Positions 17,255 to 25,331 of a DNA stretch of 64,000 bases are shown here, piece after piece. Each line of letters opens with the position of its first letter. Position 1 is the stretch's first letter. The translations under genes and the position numbers were made by a program. The DNA is taken from contig NZ_JAFFZN010000003.1 of assembly GCF_017676385.1 (NCBI RefSeq), positions 248,001 through 312,000 of the forward strand. The letters are read 5' to 3'. The notes beneath the pieces are model-generated. The model had not been told where the DNA came from, did no database searches, and saw only the letters and a program-made list of their open reading frames with translations. This DNA comes from Streptomyces spirodelae (lineage in GTDB: Bacteria; Actinomycetota; Actinomycetes; Streptomycetales; Streptomycetaceae).

Positions 17255-18142
17255 CTAGGCCGCGTCCGCCAGCAGACCCAGCAGGTGTGCGCGGACCTGC
17301 GGCAGCAGGGCGGGCAGCTCACGGATCTGTGGGTACCAGCGCTTCTCGTACTCCCAGCACAGCCACTCGGCGCCCGTCCCCTGCCCGGGGGCGGGCGCCT
17401 GTGCGTCCGTCGCGCGGGTGAGCACTTCCGCGACGTCGGTGAGCGGCAGTACGCCCTCGCCGGGCGGCAGCGGGGTGGTGTCCTGCCGGGAGGCGATGTC
17501 CTTGACCTGTACGTAGCCCAGGTGCGGGGCGAGCAGCCGGTAGGTCTCCTCGGGGTCCTCGCCGCCGCGCCAGGTGTGCATCACGTCCCACAGCGCCCCT
17601 GCGCCCGGGTGGTCGACCGCGCGCAGTACGCGCGCCGCGTCCGCGCCCGTGGCGTGCGAGTCGTGGGTCTCCAGCAGCACCCGTACGCCCAGCCCGTCGG
17701 CGGTCTCGGCCGCCTGCCGCAGCCGCCGTACGGCCCTGGTGTCGCCCTCCGTGTCGCCAGGGCCGCCGCTGGTGCCGCTGCCGGGGCCGCCGCTGGTGTC
17801 GCTGCCGGGGCCGCCGCTGGTGTCGCCGCCCGGGAAGACCCGGACGTACGGTGCCCCCAGGTCGTGCGCCAGCTCCAGCAGCGCGCGTACTTCGTCGAGT
17901 ACGGGCGCGTCGTCGCCGCTCGCGGCCACTCGCGGGTACCCGGCGACGCACAGCAGGGCGACCTCCGCCTCGGCGAACTGGCGTGCCACCCGCTGCCGCT
18001 CGGCACGGTCGAGTCCGGGGTGCACGGGTTCTTCGGGGTGGGCGCGCAGTTCGACCCCGTGGAAGCCCGAGCGGGCGGCAAGGCGCAGCACTTCGGGGAC
18101 GGGCATGCCGGGGACGCCGAGAGTGGAGAACGCGAGTCGCAT
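17255..18142 (-). CDS. TIM-barrel sugar phosphate isomerase/epimerase-like protein
   Basis: 295 residues of the xylose-isomerase-like TIM-barrel superfamily (AP endonuclease 2 fold): MRLAFSTLGVPGMPVPEVLRLAARSGFHGVELR, then VLLETHDSHATG, GALWDVMHTWRGGEDP and YVQVKDIA with the usual metal Glu/Asp/His positions. Residues ~105-128 hold a low-complexity insert of repeated SGGPGSDT-like units encoded by a 24-bp minisatellite. It lies 133 bp downstream of the LacI gene on the same strand and may belong to the same sugar locus as the Gfo/Idh/MocA-DUF993-TIM operon. The isomerase, epimerase or lyase reaction cannot be assigned. Confidence 0.82.
   Translation of the reverse strand: MRLAFSTLGVPGMPVPEVLRLAARSGFHGVELRAHPEEPVHPGLDRAERQRVARQFAEAEVALLCVAGYPRVAASGDDAPVLDEVRALLELAHDLGAPYVRVFPGGDTSGGPGSDTSGGPGSGTSGGPGDTEGDTRAVRRLRQAAETADGLGVRVLLETHDSHATGADAARVLRAVDHPGAGALWDVMHTWRGGEDPEETYRLLAPHLGYVQVKDIASRQDTTPLPPGEGVLPLTDVAEVLTRATDAQAPAPGQGTGAEWLCWEYEKRWYPQIRELPALLPQVRAHLLGLLADAA
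17757..17828. repeat. 24-bp minisatellite within the isomerase gene
   Basis: Three consecutive 24-bp units (17757-17780, 17781-17804, 17805-17828) sharing CCGGGGCCGCCGCTGGTGTC, in frame, encode a Gly/Ser/Asp-rich loop insert. A recent expansion is likely; it should vary in copy number between strains. Confidence 0.85.
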
Positions 18143-18275
18143 GGGCTCACCCGACCAGATGCCCTCCCGTCCGGCAAGGTTCCGGCGGTACGTGTCGGAC
18201 GGCGGGCAGCGGCGGGCAGCGGCGGGTGCGCCGGGGCGCGACGCCCGGGAGCGGCCTCGCTCAGGAAGCCCGGCC

Positions 18276-19370
18276 TCAACCCCCGGCGCGGGGCGGCGCC
18301 GTGGAGGCGCGGACCACCAGTTCGTGGCCGATGGTCGTCACACCGCCCCGCGGCGGCGGCTGCGTGCCCAGCGCGAGGCGCCCGGCGCGGGCGCCCGCCT
18401 CCTGCAGCGGCAGCCGCACGGTGGTCAGCGTGGGTGAGGCGTCGGCGCTGAAGGGCAGGTCGTCGAAGCCCGCGACGGAGACATCCTCCGGGATGCGCAG
18501 TCCCGCCTCCCGCAGCGCGGCGCACACCCCCAGGGCCACGGTGTCGTTGGCCGCCAGCACGGCGGTCGTCTCGGGGGCCCTGTGCAGCAGTACGCGGGTG
18601 CCCTCGTAGCCGGCTGAGCGGTGGTAGCCGCCACCGTGCACGGTCAGCCGTTCAGCGCGCGCGGGGTCGAAGCTCTCGTGCGCCTCCAGCGCGGCGCTGT
18701 GGCCCTCCAGCCGGTGCCGGGTGGTGGTGCGCTCGGCGGGGCCCGCGACGTAGCCGATGTGCCGGTGGCCCAGCGCCAGCAGGTGCTCGGTCAGTGCACG
18801 CGCTCCGCCGCGGTTGTCGAAGGCGACCGTCAGCAGCGCACCGGGCACCGGGCCGCCGCCCTGGCCGTCGCTCAGGGGCGGCCTGCCGCACAGCACGATC
18901 CGGGTGCCGCCGGCAGCCAGCCGGCGCAGCCGCGCGGCGAGCGCCGCACTGTGCTCGGGGTCTTCCACCGCCCCGCCGGTCAGTACGATCGCCGCGGCGC
19001 GCTGGCGTTGCAACAGCGTGAGGTAGGTCAGCTCGCGCTCGGGAGAGCCGCCGGTGTTGCAGACGACGGCGAGCTTGCGCGGGACGGGTCCTTCGCCCTG
19101 GCCCTGGCCTTCCAGCTCGCCCTGCACGGCGGAGGCGATGATGCCGAAGAACGGGTCGGCGATGTCGTTGACGAGGATGCCCAGCAGGTCGGAGCTGGCG
19201 GCGGCCAACGCGCTGGCGGGGCCGTTGACGACGTACTCCAGCTCCTCCACGGCGCGCAGCACGCGGTTCCTGGTGGCACCCGCGACCGGGTAGTTGCCGC
19301 TCAGTACCCGCGAGACCGTCGCCGACGAGACACCGGCGTGCGCCGCCACGTCCGCCAGGGTCACTGCCAT
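18276..19370 (-). CDS. LacI-family transcriptional repressor
   Basis: 364 residues. The N-terminal DNA-binding region is typical: MAVTLADVAAHAGVSSATVSRVLSGNYPVAGATRNRVLRAVEELEY with the hinge helix after it. The periplasmic-binding-like domain shows LLGILVNDIADPFFGIIASAV, HRHIGYVAG, AVLAANDTVALGVCAAL and VSVAGFDDLPFSADASPTLTTVRLP. GGAGGAACGG provides the ribosome-binding site for the ATG at 19370. It diverges from the oxidoreductase operon, and the gap carries a perfect LacI-type palindrome (19503-19516), so it probably controls that operon in response to a sugar or sugar-derived ligand. The ligand is unknown. Confidence 0.92.
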   Translation of the reverse strand: MAVTLADVAAHAGVSSATVSRVLSGNYPVAGATRNRVLRAVEELEYVVNGPASALAAASSDLLGILVNDIADPFFGIIASAVQGELEGQGQGEGPVPRKLAVVCNTGGSPERELTYLTLLQRQRAAAIVLTGGAVEDPEHSAALAARLRRLAAGGTRIVLCGRPPLSDGQGGGPVPGALLTVAFDNRGGARALTEHLLALGHRHIGYVAGPAERTTTRHRLEGHSAALEAHESFDPARAERLTVHGGGYHRSAGYEGTRVLLHRAPETTAVLAANDTVALGVCAALREAGLRIPEDVSVAGFDDLPFSADASPTLTTVRLPLQEAGARAGRLALGTQPPPRGGVTTIGHELVVRASTAPPRAGG

Positions 19371-19502
19371 CCGTTCCTCCGCCTCGTTCTGTTCGAGGAC
19401 ATGTTCCCACGCTGCCGCCGTGCCGGTGCCCCGTGCGTCAACTCCCCTGCGGCCGTCCCGTGTCTCTTGCCGCCGCCTGTGGCCGGGGCTACGGTGAGCG
19501 GT

Positions 19503-19516
19503 AGTAAGCGCTTACT
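19503..19516. promoter_or_regulatory. LacI-type operator
   Basis: AGTAAGCGCTTACT, a perfect 14-bp palindrome with the central CG characteristic of LacI/GalR sites, 34 bp before the oxidoreductase start and in the gap shared with the LacI gene. Inference: target of the adjacent repressor. Confidence 0.8.
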
Positions 19517-19550
19517 GCGCCGCGCCGCGACAGCAGGGAGACGAGCCCAC

Positions 19551-20723
19551 GTGCCACGCAGGACGATCCGGATCGCCATGAACGGCGTCACCGGCCGGAT
19601 GGGACACCGCCAGCACCTCGTACGCTCCATCCTCGCGCTGCGGGAGGAGGGCGGCATCGACCTCGGCGGCGGCGAGAAGCTGTGGCCTCAGCCGGTGCTG
19701 GTGGGCCGCAGAGAACACGCGCTGCGCGCCCTCGCGCACGAGTACGGGCTCGACCCGGAGGCCGTCTCCACCGATCTGGACGCGGTGCTGGCCGACGACA
19801 GCATCGACATCTACTTCGACGCGCAGGTCACCTCGGCGCGCCAGGAAGCCCTCAAGAAGGCCATCGCGGCGGGCAAGCACATCTACGCCGAGAAGCCCAC
19901 AGCCGGCACGCTGGACGGCGCCCTGGAGCTGGCCCAAGCGGCGTCCCGGGCGGGAATCAAACACGGCGTCGTCCAGGACAAGCTCTTCCTGCCCGGTCTG
20001 CGCAAGCTCGCCAGGCTGGCCGGGAGCGGCTTCTTCGGCCGGGTGCTGTCGGTGCGTGGCGAATTCGGCTACTGGGTCTTCGAGGGCGACTGGCAGAGCG
20101 CCCAGCGCCCCTCCTGGAACTACCGTTCAGAGGACGGCGGCGGCATCGTCAGCGACATGTTCCCGCACTGGGAGTACGTGCTGCACAACCTCTTCGGCCG
20201 CGTCACCTCCGTGCAGGCGCACGCCACCACCCACATCCCGCGGCGCTGGGACGAGCAAGGCGAGCCCTACGAGGCGACGGCGGACGACGCCGCCTACGGC
20301 ATCTTCACCCTGGAGGGCGGGGCCGTGGCGCAGATCAACTCCTCCTGGGCGGTACGCGTGCACCGGGACGAGCTGGTCGAGTTCCAGGTCGACGGTACCG
20401 AGGGCTCTGCCGTCGCAGGGCTGCGCGGCTGCCGCTACCAGCACCGCGCGGGCACCCCCAAACCGGTGTGGAACCCCGACCTGCCCGTCACCGAGCGCTT
20501 CCGCGAACAGTGGCAGGAGGTGCCCGACAACGACGGCGACGCCGACACCAACGGTTTCAAGGCACAGTGGGAGCTCTTCCTGCGCCATGTCGCCGATCGG
20601 GAGGCCGCCGAGCCCTACCCGTGGGACCTGCTCGCCGGGGCGCGCGGGGTGCAGCTGGCCGAGCTGGCCCTCAAGTCGTCGGCCGAGGGACGCCGCTGCG
20701 AGGTCCCGGAGCTGGCGCTGTGA
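19551..20723 (+). CDS. Gfo/Idh/MocA-family oxidoreductase
   Basis: 390 residues. The Rossmann start RIAMNGVTGRMGHRQHLV resembles the GxTGRMG dinucleotide loop of DapB-like proteins; HIYAEKPTAGTLDGALE supplies the EKP motif with the catalytic Lys. The C-terminal alpha/beta domain shows DGGGIVSDMFPHWEYVLHNLFG. Such enzymes oxidise or reduce sugars, inositols or glycosides with NAD(P). GTG at 19551 begins the similarity. It is the first gene of a three-gene operon: its stop overlaps the next GTG as GTGA. A LacI-type operator lies 34 bp upstream. The substrate is unknown; the downstream DUF993 and TIM-barrel genes suggest a dedicated catabolic route. Confidence 0.9.
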   Translation: MPRRTIRIAMNGVTGRMGHRQHLVRSILALREEGGIDLGGGEKLWPQPVLVGRREHALRALAHEYGLDPEAVSTDLDAVLADDSIDIYFDAQVTSARQEALKKAIAAGKHIYAEKPTAGTLDGALELAQAASRAGIKHGVVQDKLFLPGLRKLARLAGSGFFGRVLSVRGEFGYWVFEGDWQSAQRPSWNYRSEDGGGIVSDMFPHWEYVLHNLFGRVTSVQAHATTHIPRRWDEQGEPYEATADDAAYGIFTLEGGAVAQINSSWAVRVHRDELVEFQVDGTEGSAVAGLRGCRYQHRAGTPKPVWNPDLPVTERFREQWQEVPDNDGDADTNGFKAQWELFLRHVADREAAEPYPWDLLAGARGVQLAELALKSSAEGRRCEVPELAL

Positions 20724-21928
20724 TCCGGCTGCCCGACCCAGGCACCGGAGGGACCCGCCGCTACGAGCCGCGCGAGACCCCCGCCGAGGCCGTACGCGGC
20801 CACCACCGCACCGGCACCGGTGCGGCAGTACCGCTCACCTCCCGTACGGTCCTCGCCGCAGCGCACGTGGTGGCCGACCCGCTGGCCGACACCTCGCCCG
20901 GCGGTCCGGCTGCGCTCGACTGGGACGCCACGCTCGCCTTCCGCCGCCACCTGTGGGAGCACGGCCTGGGCGTGGCCGAGGCGATGGACACGGCACAGCG
21001 TGGCATGGGCCTGGACTGGGCGGGCGCCGCCGAACTCATCCGGCGCTCGGCGGCCGAGGCCGCGGCGGTCGGCGGGCTGCTGGCGTGCGGCGTGGGCACC
21101 GACCAGCTGGGCCCGCACCCTTCCGGCTCGGGCGCGGTGCCCGGGCAGACGCTCACCGCGATCACCGCAGCCTACGAGGAACAGCTGGCACTCACCGAGG
21201 ACACCGGCGCACGGGCCGTCCTGATGGCCTCCCGGGCGCTGGCCGCCGCCGCGCGCGGCCCGGAGGACTACGAGCACGTCTACGGCACACTGCTGCGCCA
21301 GGCGAGCCGCCCGGTCATCCTGCACTGGCTCGGCCCCATGTTCGACCCGGCGCTGGCGGGCTACTGGGGCAGCGACGACCTGGACGCGGCGACCGACACG
21401 TTCCTGCGCATCATCGCGGCGCACCCCGAACGGGTCGACGGGGTGAAGGTCTCGCTGCTGGACGCCGACCGCGAGGTGGCGCTGCGCCGACGGCTGCCCC
21501 AGAACGTCACCTGCTATACCGGTGACGATTTCAACTACCCCCGGCTGATCGAGGGCGACGAGGCGGGCCACAGTGACGCGCTGCTGGGCGTCTTCGACCC
21601 GCTGGCCCCGCTCGCCGCGCACGCCGTACGGCTGCTGGACTCCGGGGACGCCACGGCCTTCCGGGCGGTGCTCGATCCGACCGTGCCGCTGGCGCGCCAC
21701 CTCTTCCAGCAGCCGACCCGCTACTACAAGACCGGTGTGGTGCTGCTCGCCTGGCTGGCCGGGTACCAGGAGCACTTCACCATGGTCGGCGGCCTCCAGT
21801 CGGCCCGCTCCCTGCCGCACCTGGCACGCGCCTACGAACTGGCCGACTCCCTGGGGCTCTTTCCCGACCCCGAACGCGCCGAGCAGCGGATGAGGCTGCT
21901 GCTCACCGTCCACGGAGTGGCCCAGTGA
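20720..21928 (+). CDS. DUF993 protein (dihydrodipicolinate synthase-like aldolase superfamily)
   Basis: 402 residues. I recognise DUF993, a branch related to the dihydrodipicolinate synthase/aldolase TIM barrels: the GVTEAMDTAQRGMGLDW-like GVAEAMDTAQRGMGLDW, LLACGVGTDQLGP, RPVILHWLGPMFDPALAGYWG and VDGVKVSLLD (with a Lys at the end of a strand where class I aldolases form the Schiff base), and YTGDDFNYPRLIEGDE. It may cleave a keto-sugar acid made by the upstream oxidoreductase. GTG at 20720 overlaps the preceding stop (GTGA) and its own stop overlaps the next GTG. No member with a proven reaction is known to me, so activity is inference. Confidence 0.85.
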   Translation: MIRLPDPGTGGTRRYEPRETPAEAVRGHHRTGTGAAVPLTSRTVLAAAHVVADPLADTSPGGPAALDWDATLAFRRHLWEHGLGVAEAMDTAQRGMGLDWAGAAELIRRSAAEAAAVGGLLACGVGTDQLGPHPSGSGAVPGQTLTAITAAYEEQLALTEDTGARAVLMASRALAAAARGPEDYEHVYGTLLRQASRPVILHWLGPMFDPALAGYWGSDDLDAATDTFLRIIAAHPERVDGVKVSLLDADREVALRRRLPQNVTCYTGDDFNYPRLIEGDEAGHSDALLGVFDPLAPLAAHAVRLLDSGDATAFRAVLDPTVPLARHLFQQPTRYYKTGVVLLAWLAGYQEHFTMVGGLQSARSLPHLARAYELADSLGLFPDPERAEQRMRLLLTVHGVAQ

Positions 21929-22764
21929 GCCCGGCGCAGGGCCTGGCCAGGCTCTCCATCAATCAGGAGACCGTGCGCCCGCTGTCCCTGCCCGAACTGG
22001 CCGGCAGGACGGCGGAACTGGGCATCGGCGGAGTCGGACTGTGGCGCGATCCGGTGCGCTCCTACGGGCCCGCCGCCGCTGCCCGCCTCATGCGCCAGCA
22101 CGGACTGGCCGTCACCTCGCTGTGCAGGGGCGGCTTTTTCACGGCAGCGGAGGCCGGGGCGCGGCGCGCGGCTCTCGACGACAACCGGGCGGCGCTCGAC
22201 GAGGCGGCCGAACTGGGCACCCGCGTGCTGGTGCTGGTCTCCGGAGGGCTGCCGGACGGTGAGCGGGATCTGGCCTCCGCCAGGGAGCGGGTGGCCGAAG
22301 CCCTCGCCGAACTCGCCCCCTACGCCCGCGAGCGCGGGGTCCGGATGGCCCTCGAACCGCTGCACCCGATGTACGCGTCGGACCGGTGCGTGGTCTCCAC
22401 GCTCGGTCAGGCTCTCGACCTGGCTGAGCGGTTCCCCGCCGAGGAGGTCGGGGTGGTGGTGGACACCTACCATCTGTGGTGGGACGAGCGGGTCCCGCGG
22501 CAGATCGCCCGCGCGGGGGAGCGGGGCCGGATCGCCCTGTTCCAGCTGGCCGACTGGGTCACCCCGCTGCCCGAAGGCGTGCTGCTGGGCCGGGGACAGC
22601 TGGGGGACGGGGCGGTCGACCTGCGGGCCTTCCGGACGTGGACGGAAGCAGCCGGCTACCGGGGCCCGGTCGAGGTGGAGATCTTCAACCCCGCGCTGTG
22701 GGAGCGGGACGGCGCCGAAGTGCTGCGGGAGACGGCGGCGAGGTATCTCCAGCACGTGCTGTAG
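21925..22764 (+). CDS. TIM-barrel sugar phosphate isomerase/epimerase-like protein
   Basis: 279 residues of the xylose-isomerase-like TIM-barrel family. It begins LARLSINQETVRPLSLPELAG and has MALEPLHPMYASDRCVVSTLGQALDLA, VGVVVDTYHLWWDERVPRQI, IALFQLADWVTPLP and VEVEIFNPALWERDG, placing Glu, Asp, His and Glu metal ligands at strand ends. GTG at 21925 overlaps the DUF993 stop as GTGA. Relatives include isomerases, epimerases, inosose dehydratases and the lyases that act on 3-keto-glycosides; with a Gfo/Idh/MocA partner the last is an attractive but untested possibility. It ends 49 bp from the convergent rbsD. Confidence 0.85.
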   Translation: MSPAQGLARLSINQETVRPLSLPELAGRTAELGIGGVGLWRDPVRSYGPAAAARLMRQHGLAVTSLCRGGFFTAAEAGARRAALDDNRAALDEAAELGTRVLVLVSGGLPDGERDLASARERVAEALAELAPYARERGVRMALEPLHPMYASDRCVVSTLGQALDLAERFPAEEVGVVVDTYHLWWDERVPRQIARAGERGRIALFQLADWVTPLPEGVLLGRGQLGDGAVDLRAFRTWTEAAGYRGPVEVEIFNPALWERDGAEVLRETAARYLQHVL

Positions 22765-22813
22765 TCCGGAGAATCGTCACCCACCGCTGGGCTCGGGCAC
22801 AGCGCTCAGCGGC

Positions 22814-23203
22814 TCAGAACGGCACTCCGCAGCGCAGCGCCACGTTCGCATACGGTCTCGCCTCGCCCGTGCGCACCACCAGGCGGGCCTGCCGGGTCAG
22901 CTTCTTCAGTTCCTCGTGCGGCACCAGTTCCAGCCCGGGGAAGTGGCTCTCAAGCAGGGCCTCGCACTCCGGGTTGGCCTGCCGTACCTCCGCCGCGGCG
23001 ACCGCGCCCTCGACCTCCAGCTCCTCCACCAGGCCGGTGAGCACCTCGGCGAAGGAGGGCACTCCGGCGCGGAAGGCGAGGTCCACCACCGTCGGTCCCT
23101 GGGGGATGGGCAGCCCGATGTCGCAGACCACCACGAGGTCGGTGTGTCCCAACTGCGCCAGGGCGCCGGAGAGATGGCGGTTGAGTATCCCGGACTTCTT
23201 CAT
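22814..23203 (-). CDS. rbsD: D-ribose pyranase
   Basis: 129 residues (family ~130-140). RbsD interconverts beta-pyranose and beta-furanose forms of ribose so that ribokinase can use it. MKKSGILNRHLSGALAQLGHTDLVVVCDIGLPIPQGPTVVDLAF is the signature, including the catalytic LGHTD His and Asp. The C-terminal YANVALRCGVPF is also conserved. Its ATG overlaps the rbsK stop (ATGA), the last junction of the ribose operon. Confidence 0.95.
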   Translation of the reverse strand: MKKSGILNRHLSGALAQLGHTDLVVVCDIGLPIPQGPTVVDLAFRAGVPSFAEVLTGLVEELEVEGAVAAAEVRQANPECEALLESHFPGLELVPHEELKKLTRQARLVVRTGEARPYANVALRCGVPF

Positions 23204-24213
23204 TCCGCGCTCTCCTGACCGGCTGTTCCTACTTCCTCGGCGCTGGGGTAGGACTCCTGCGCACCCGGGCGGGTGACTGCGAGGGCGCCGACGCGTACGG
23301 CGTAGCGCACGGCCTCCTCCAGCCCGTCACCGCGCCCCAGCCGCCAGCCGAGCGCACCCGTGAAGGCGTCACCCGCTCCGGTGGTGTCCACGGCCCGCAC
23401 GCGCGGGCTGGGGACCCGCGCCATGCCGATCCCGTCCGTCACTTCGGCACCCACCGCCGGCCCGGCCACCAGCGCGCCCTCGGCGCCCAGGGTGACCACG
23501 ACGCTGCGCGGGCCCAGTGCGAGCAGCGCGGTCGCCCACTCCTCGGGCCCCGCACCCGGCGACTGCCCGTCGAGCAGCAGCCGTGCCTCGTGCTCGTTGA
23601 CGACCAGCGGATCGCACAGGGCCAGCACGTCCTCGGGGAGGCGGGCGGGCGGTGAGGGGTTGAGCACCAGCCGGGCACCGTGCTCGGCTGCCGCCTGCGC
23701 CGCGGCCGTGACCGTCTCCAGTGGGATCTCCAGCTGGAGGGAGACCACGGCGGCGGCCGCGAAGAGGTCGTGCGCGGCTGCCACATCGTCCGGAGTGAGC
23801 CGGCCGTTGGCGCCGGGTGAGACGACGATGCTGTTGTCACCCGCCGCGTCGACGGTGATGAGGGCGACGCCGGTCGGGGGTGCGTCCTTGCCCTCCTCGG
23901 CACCGCCGGTGCCGTCCTTGGCCACCGTGCCGGGGGTCTTCGCCGCCCCTATGAGGAGCCCCGACAAGGCGGCGCCCGCAGCCCGCTGAGCCTCGGCCAG
24001 CATGCGGCCGTACGCGTCGGCACCGACGCGCGCCAACAGCGTGGTGCGGGCGCCGAGCCGGGCGGCTGCCGCCGCCTGGTTCGCGCCCTTGCCGCCCGGG
24101 TGGATCACCAGATCCGACCCGAGCACCGTCTCGCCGGGGCCCGGTCGGCGGTCCAGACCGATGACCAGGTCGGCGTTGGCGGAACCTACGACCAGCAGGT
24201 CGTATCCGTGCAT
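23200..24213 (-). CDS. rbsK: Ribokinase
   Basis: A 337-residue PfkB-family kinase that phosphorylates ribose at O5. MHGYDLLVVGSANADLVIGLDRRPGPGETVLG and HPGGKGANQAAAAARLGA are the N-terminal substrate motifs; VRAVDTTGAGDAFTGALGWRL holds the anion hole and catalytic Asp. A ~20-residue Gly/Thr-rich insert (about 95-115) is longer than in E. coli ribokinase. It lies 118 bp after rbsB on the same strand and overlaps rbsD. Cytosolic. Confidence 0.95.
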   Translation of the reverse strand: MHGYDLLVVGSANADLVIGLDRRPGPGETVLGSDLVIHPGGKGANQAAAAARLGARTTLLARVGADAYGRMLAEAQRAAGAALSGLLIGAAKTPGTVAKDGTGGAEEGKDAPPTGVALITVDAAGDNSIVVSPGANGRLTPDDVAAAHDLFAAAAVVSLQLEIPLETVTAAAQAAAEHGARLVLNPSPPARLPEDVLALCDPLVVNEHEARLLLDGQSPGAGPEEWATALLALGPRSVVVTLGAEGALVAGPAVGAEVTDGIGMARVPSPRVRAVDTTGAGDAFTGALGWRLGRGDGLEEAVRYAVRVGALAVTRPGAQESYPSAEEVGTAGQESAE

Positions 24214-24331
24214 CCGGGGTGCTCCTTCTCGACCCGCGCGCGGGCGCGGCTGCCCGCGACGGGCCGTTCAGCCTGTCGTTCCTGCGGCTCCCGTCCGGGA
24301 AGCGGCTCCCGGCTGGAGAACCGCGTCCCCG

Positions 24332-25270
24332 TCAGGAGAACCGGTCGACGTTCTTCTTGGTGACGACCTTCACCGGGACCTTGATCTCCTTGTCGACGTC
24401 GGAGCCGTCGATGACGCGCATGGCGTTGCGGACGGCCATCTTGCCGAGCTCGGCCGGCTGCTGGGCGACGGTCGCGTTGATGGTGCCCTTCTTGATGGCC
24501 TTCATCGCGTCGGGCGTGCCGTCGAAGCCGATGACCTTGACGGACTTGCCCGCCTTGGAGCCGAGCGCCTTGACCGCGCCGAGCGCCATCTCGTCGTTCT
24601 CCGCGAAGACGGCGTCGATCTCCGGGTGCGACTGCATCGCATTGGTGGTCACGTCCAGGCCCTTGGTGCGCTGGAAGTCCGCCGGCTGCTTGGTGACGAC
24701 CTTGATGCCGGGGTACTTCTTGAGGCCCTCGGTGAAGCCCTTGCCGCGCTCGCGGGAGGCGGAGGTGCCCGTCTGCCCCTGGAGGTGCAGAACCTGGCCC
24801 TTGCCGCCGAGCTGGTCGGCGATCTCCTTGGCGGCCTTCTCGCCGCCCGCGACGTTGTCGGAGGCGACGGTCGTCTTCACCTCGGCCTTGTTGACGCTGC
24901 GGTCGGCGGCGATGACCGGGATGTTCGCGTTGTTCGCTGCCTTGACAGAGGGAGCTGCGGCGTCCGAGTCGACGGGGTTGATGATGATCGACTTCACCTG
25001 CTGCGAGGTGAAGTTCTGGATCTGGTTGGCCTGCTGGGAGGCGTCGTCCGAGGCGTTCTGGACGCTCAGCTCCGCGCCCTGTGCCTTGGCCTCCTCCTCG
25101 GCGCCCTTCTTCATCTGGACCATGAAGGGCTGGTTGAGCGCGGATATGGCGAAGCCGATCTTGGGCTTGTCCTTACCGCCACTCGAACCGTCGCCGGAAC
25201 CACAGGCCGTTGCCGTCAGTGCGACTGCCGTGGCCACGACGACGACAGACGTGTTCGTTCTCTTGCTCAT
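24332..25270 (-). CDS. rbsB: Ribose ABC transporter substrate-binding lipoprotein
   Basis: A 312-residue periplasmic-binding-type protein. The lipobox is LTATAC with Cys23 after a basic and hydrophobic leader, so it is anchored to the outer face of the membrane. The mature part has KIGFAISALNQPFMVQMKKGAEEEAKAQGAEL, the VKSIIINPVDSDAA segment, VIAADRSVN, GFTEGLKKYPGIKVV and DAVFAENDEMALGAVKAL, all typical of ribose/autoinducer-2-type binding proteins. The 61-bp gap to rbsC shows no obvious terminator. Part of rbsACB. Confidence 0.95.
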   Translation of the reverse strand: MSKRTNTSVVVVATAVALTATACGSGDGSSGGKDKPKIGFAISALNQPFMVQMKKGAEEEAKAQGAELSVQNASDDASQQANQIQNFTSQQVKSIIINPVDSDAAAPSVKAANNANIPVIAADRSVNKAEVKTTVASDNVAGGEKAAKEIADQLGGKGQVLHLQGQTGTSASRERGKGFTEGLKKYPGIKVVTKQPADFQRTKGLDVTTNAMQSHPEIDAVFAENDEMALGAVKALGSKAGKSVKVIGFDGTPDAMKAIKKGTINATVAQQPAELGKMAVRNAMRVIDGSDVDKEIKVPVKVVTKKNVDRFS

Positions 25271-25331
25271 TGCTGCATTCCTTGCAGTCGGCAGATGGAT
25301 GAACTACGCGAGCTCCCCCGTCGCATAAAGA

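Noticed and set aside
22784..22812. Bidirectional terminator between the TIM-barrel gene and rbsD
   Set aside because: CCGCTG/CAGCGG pairs over only 6 bp with an 17-nt loop; too weak to annotate.
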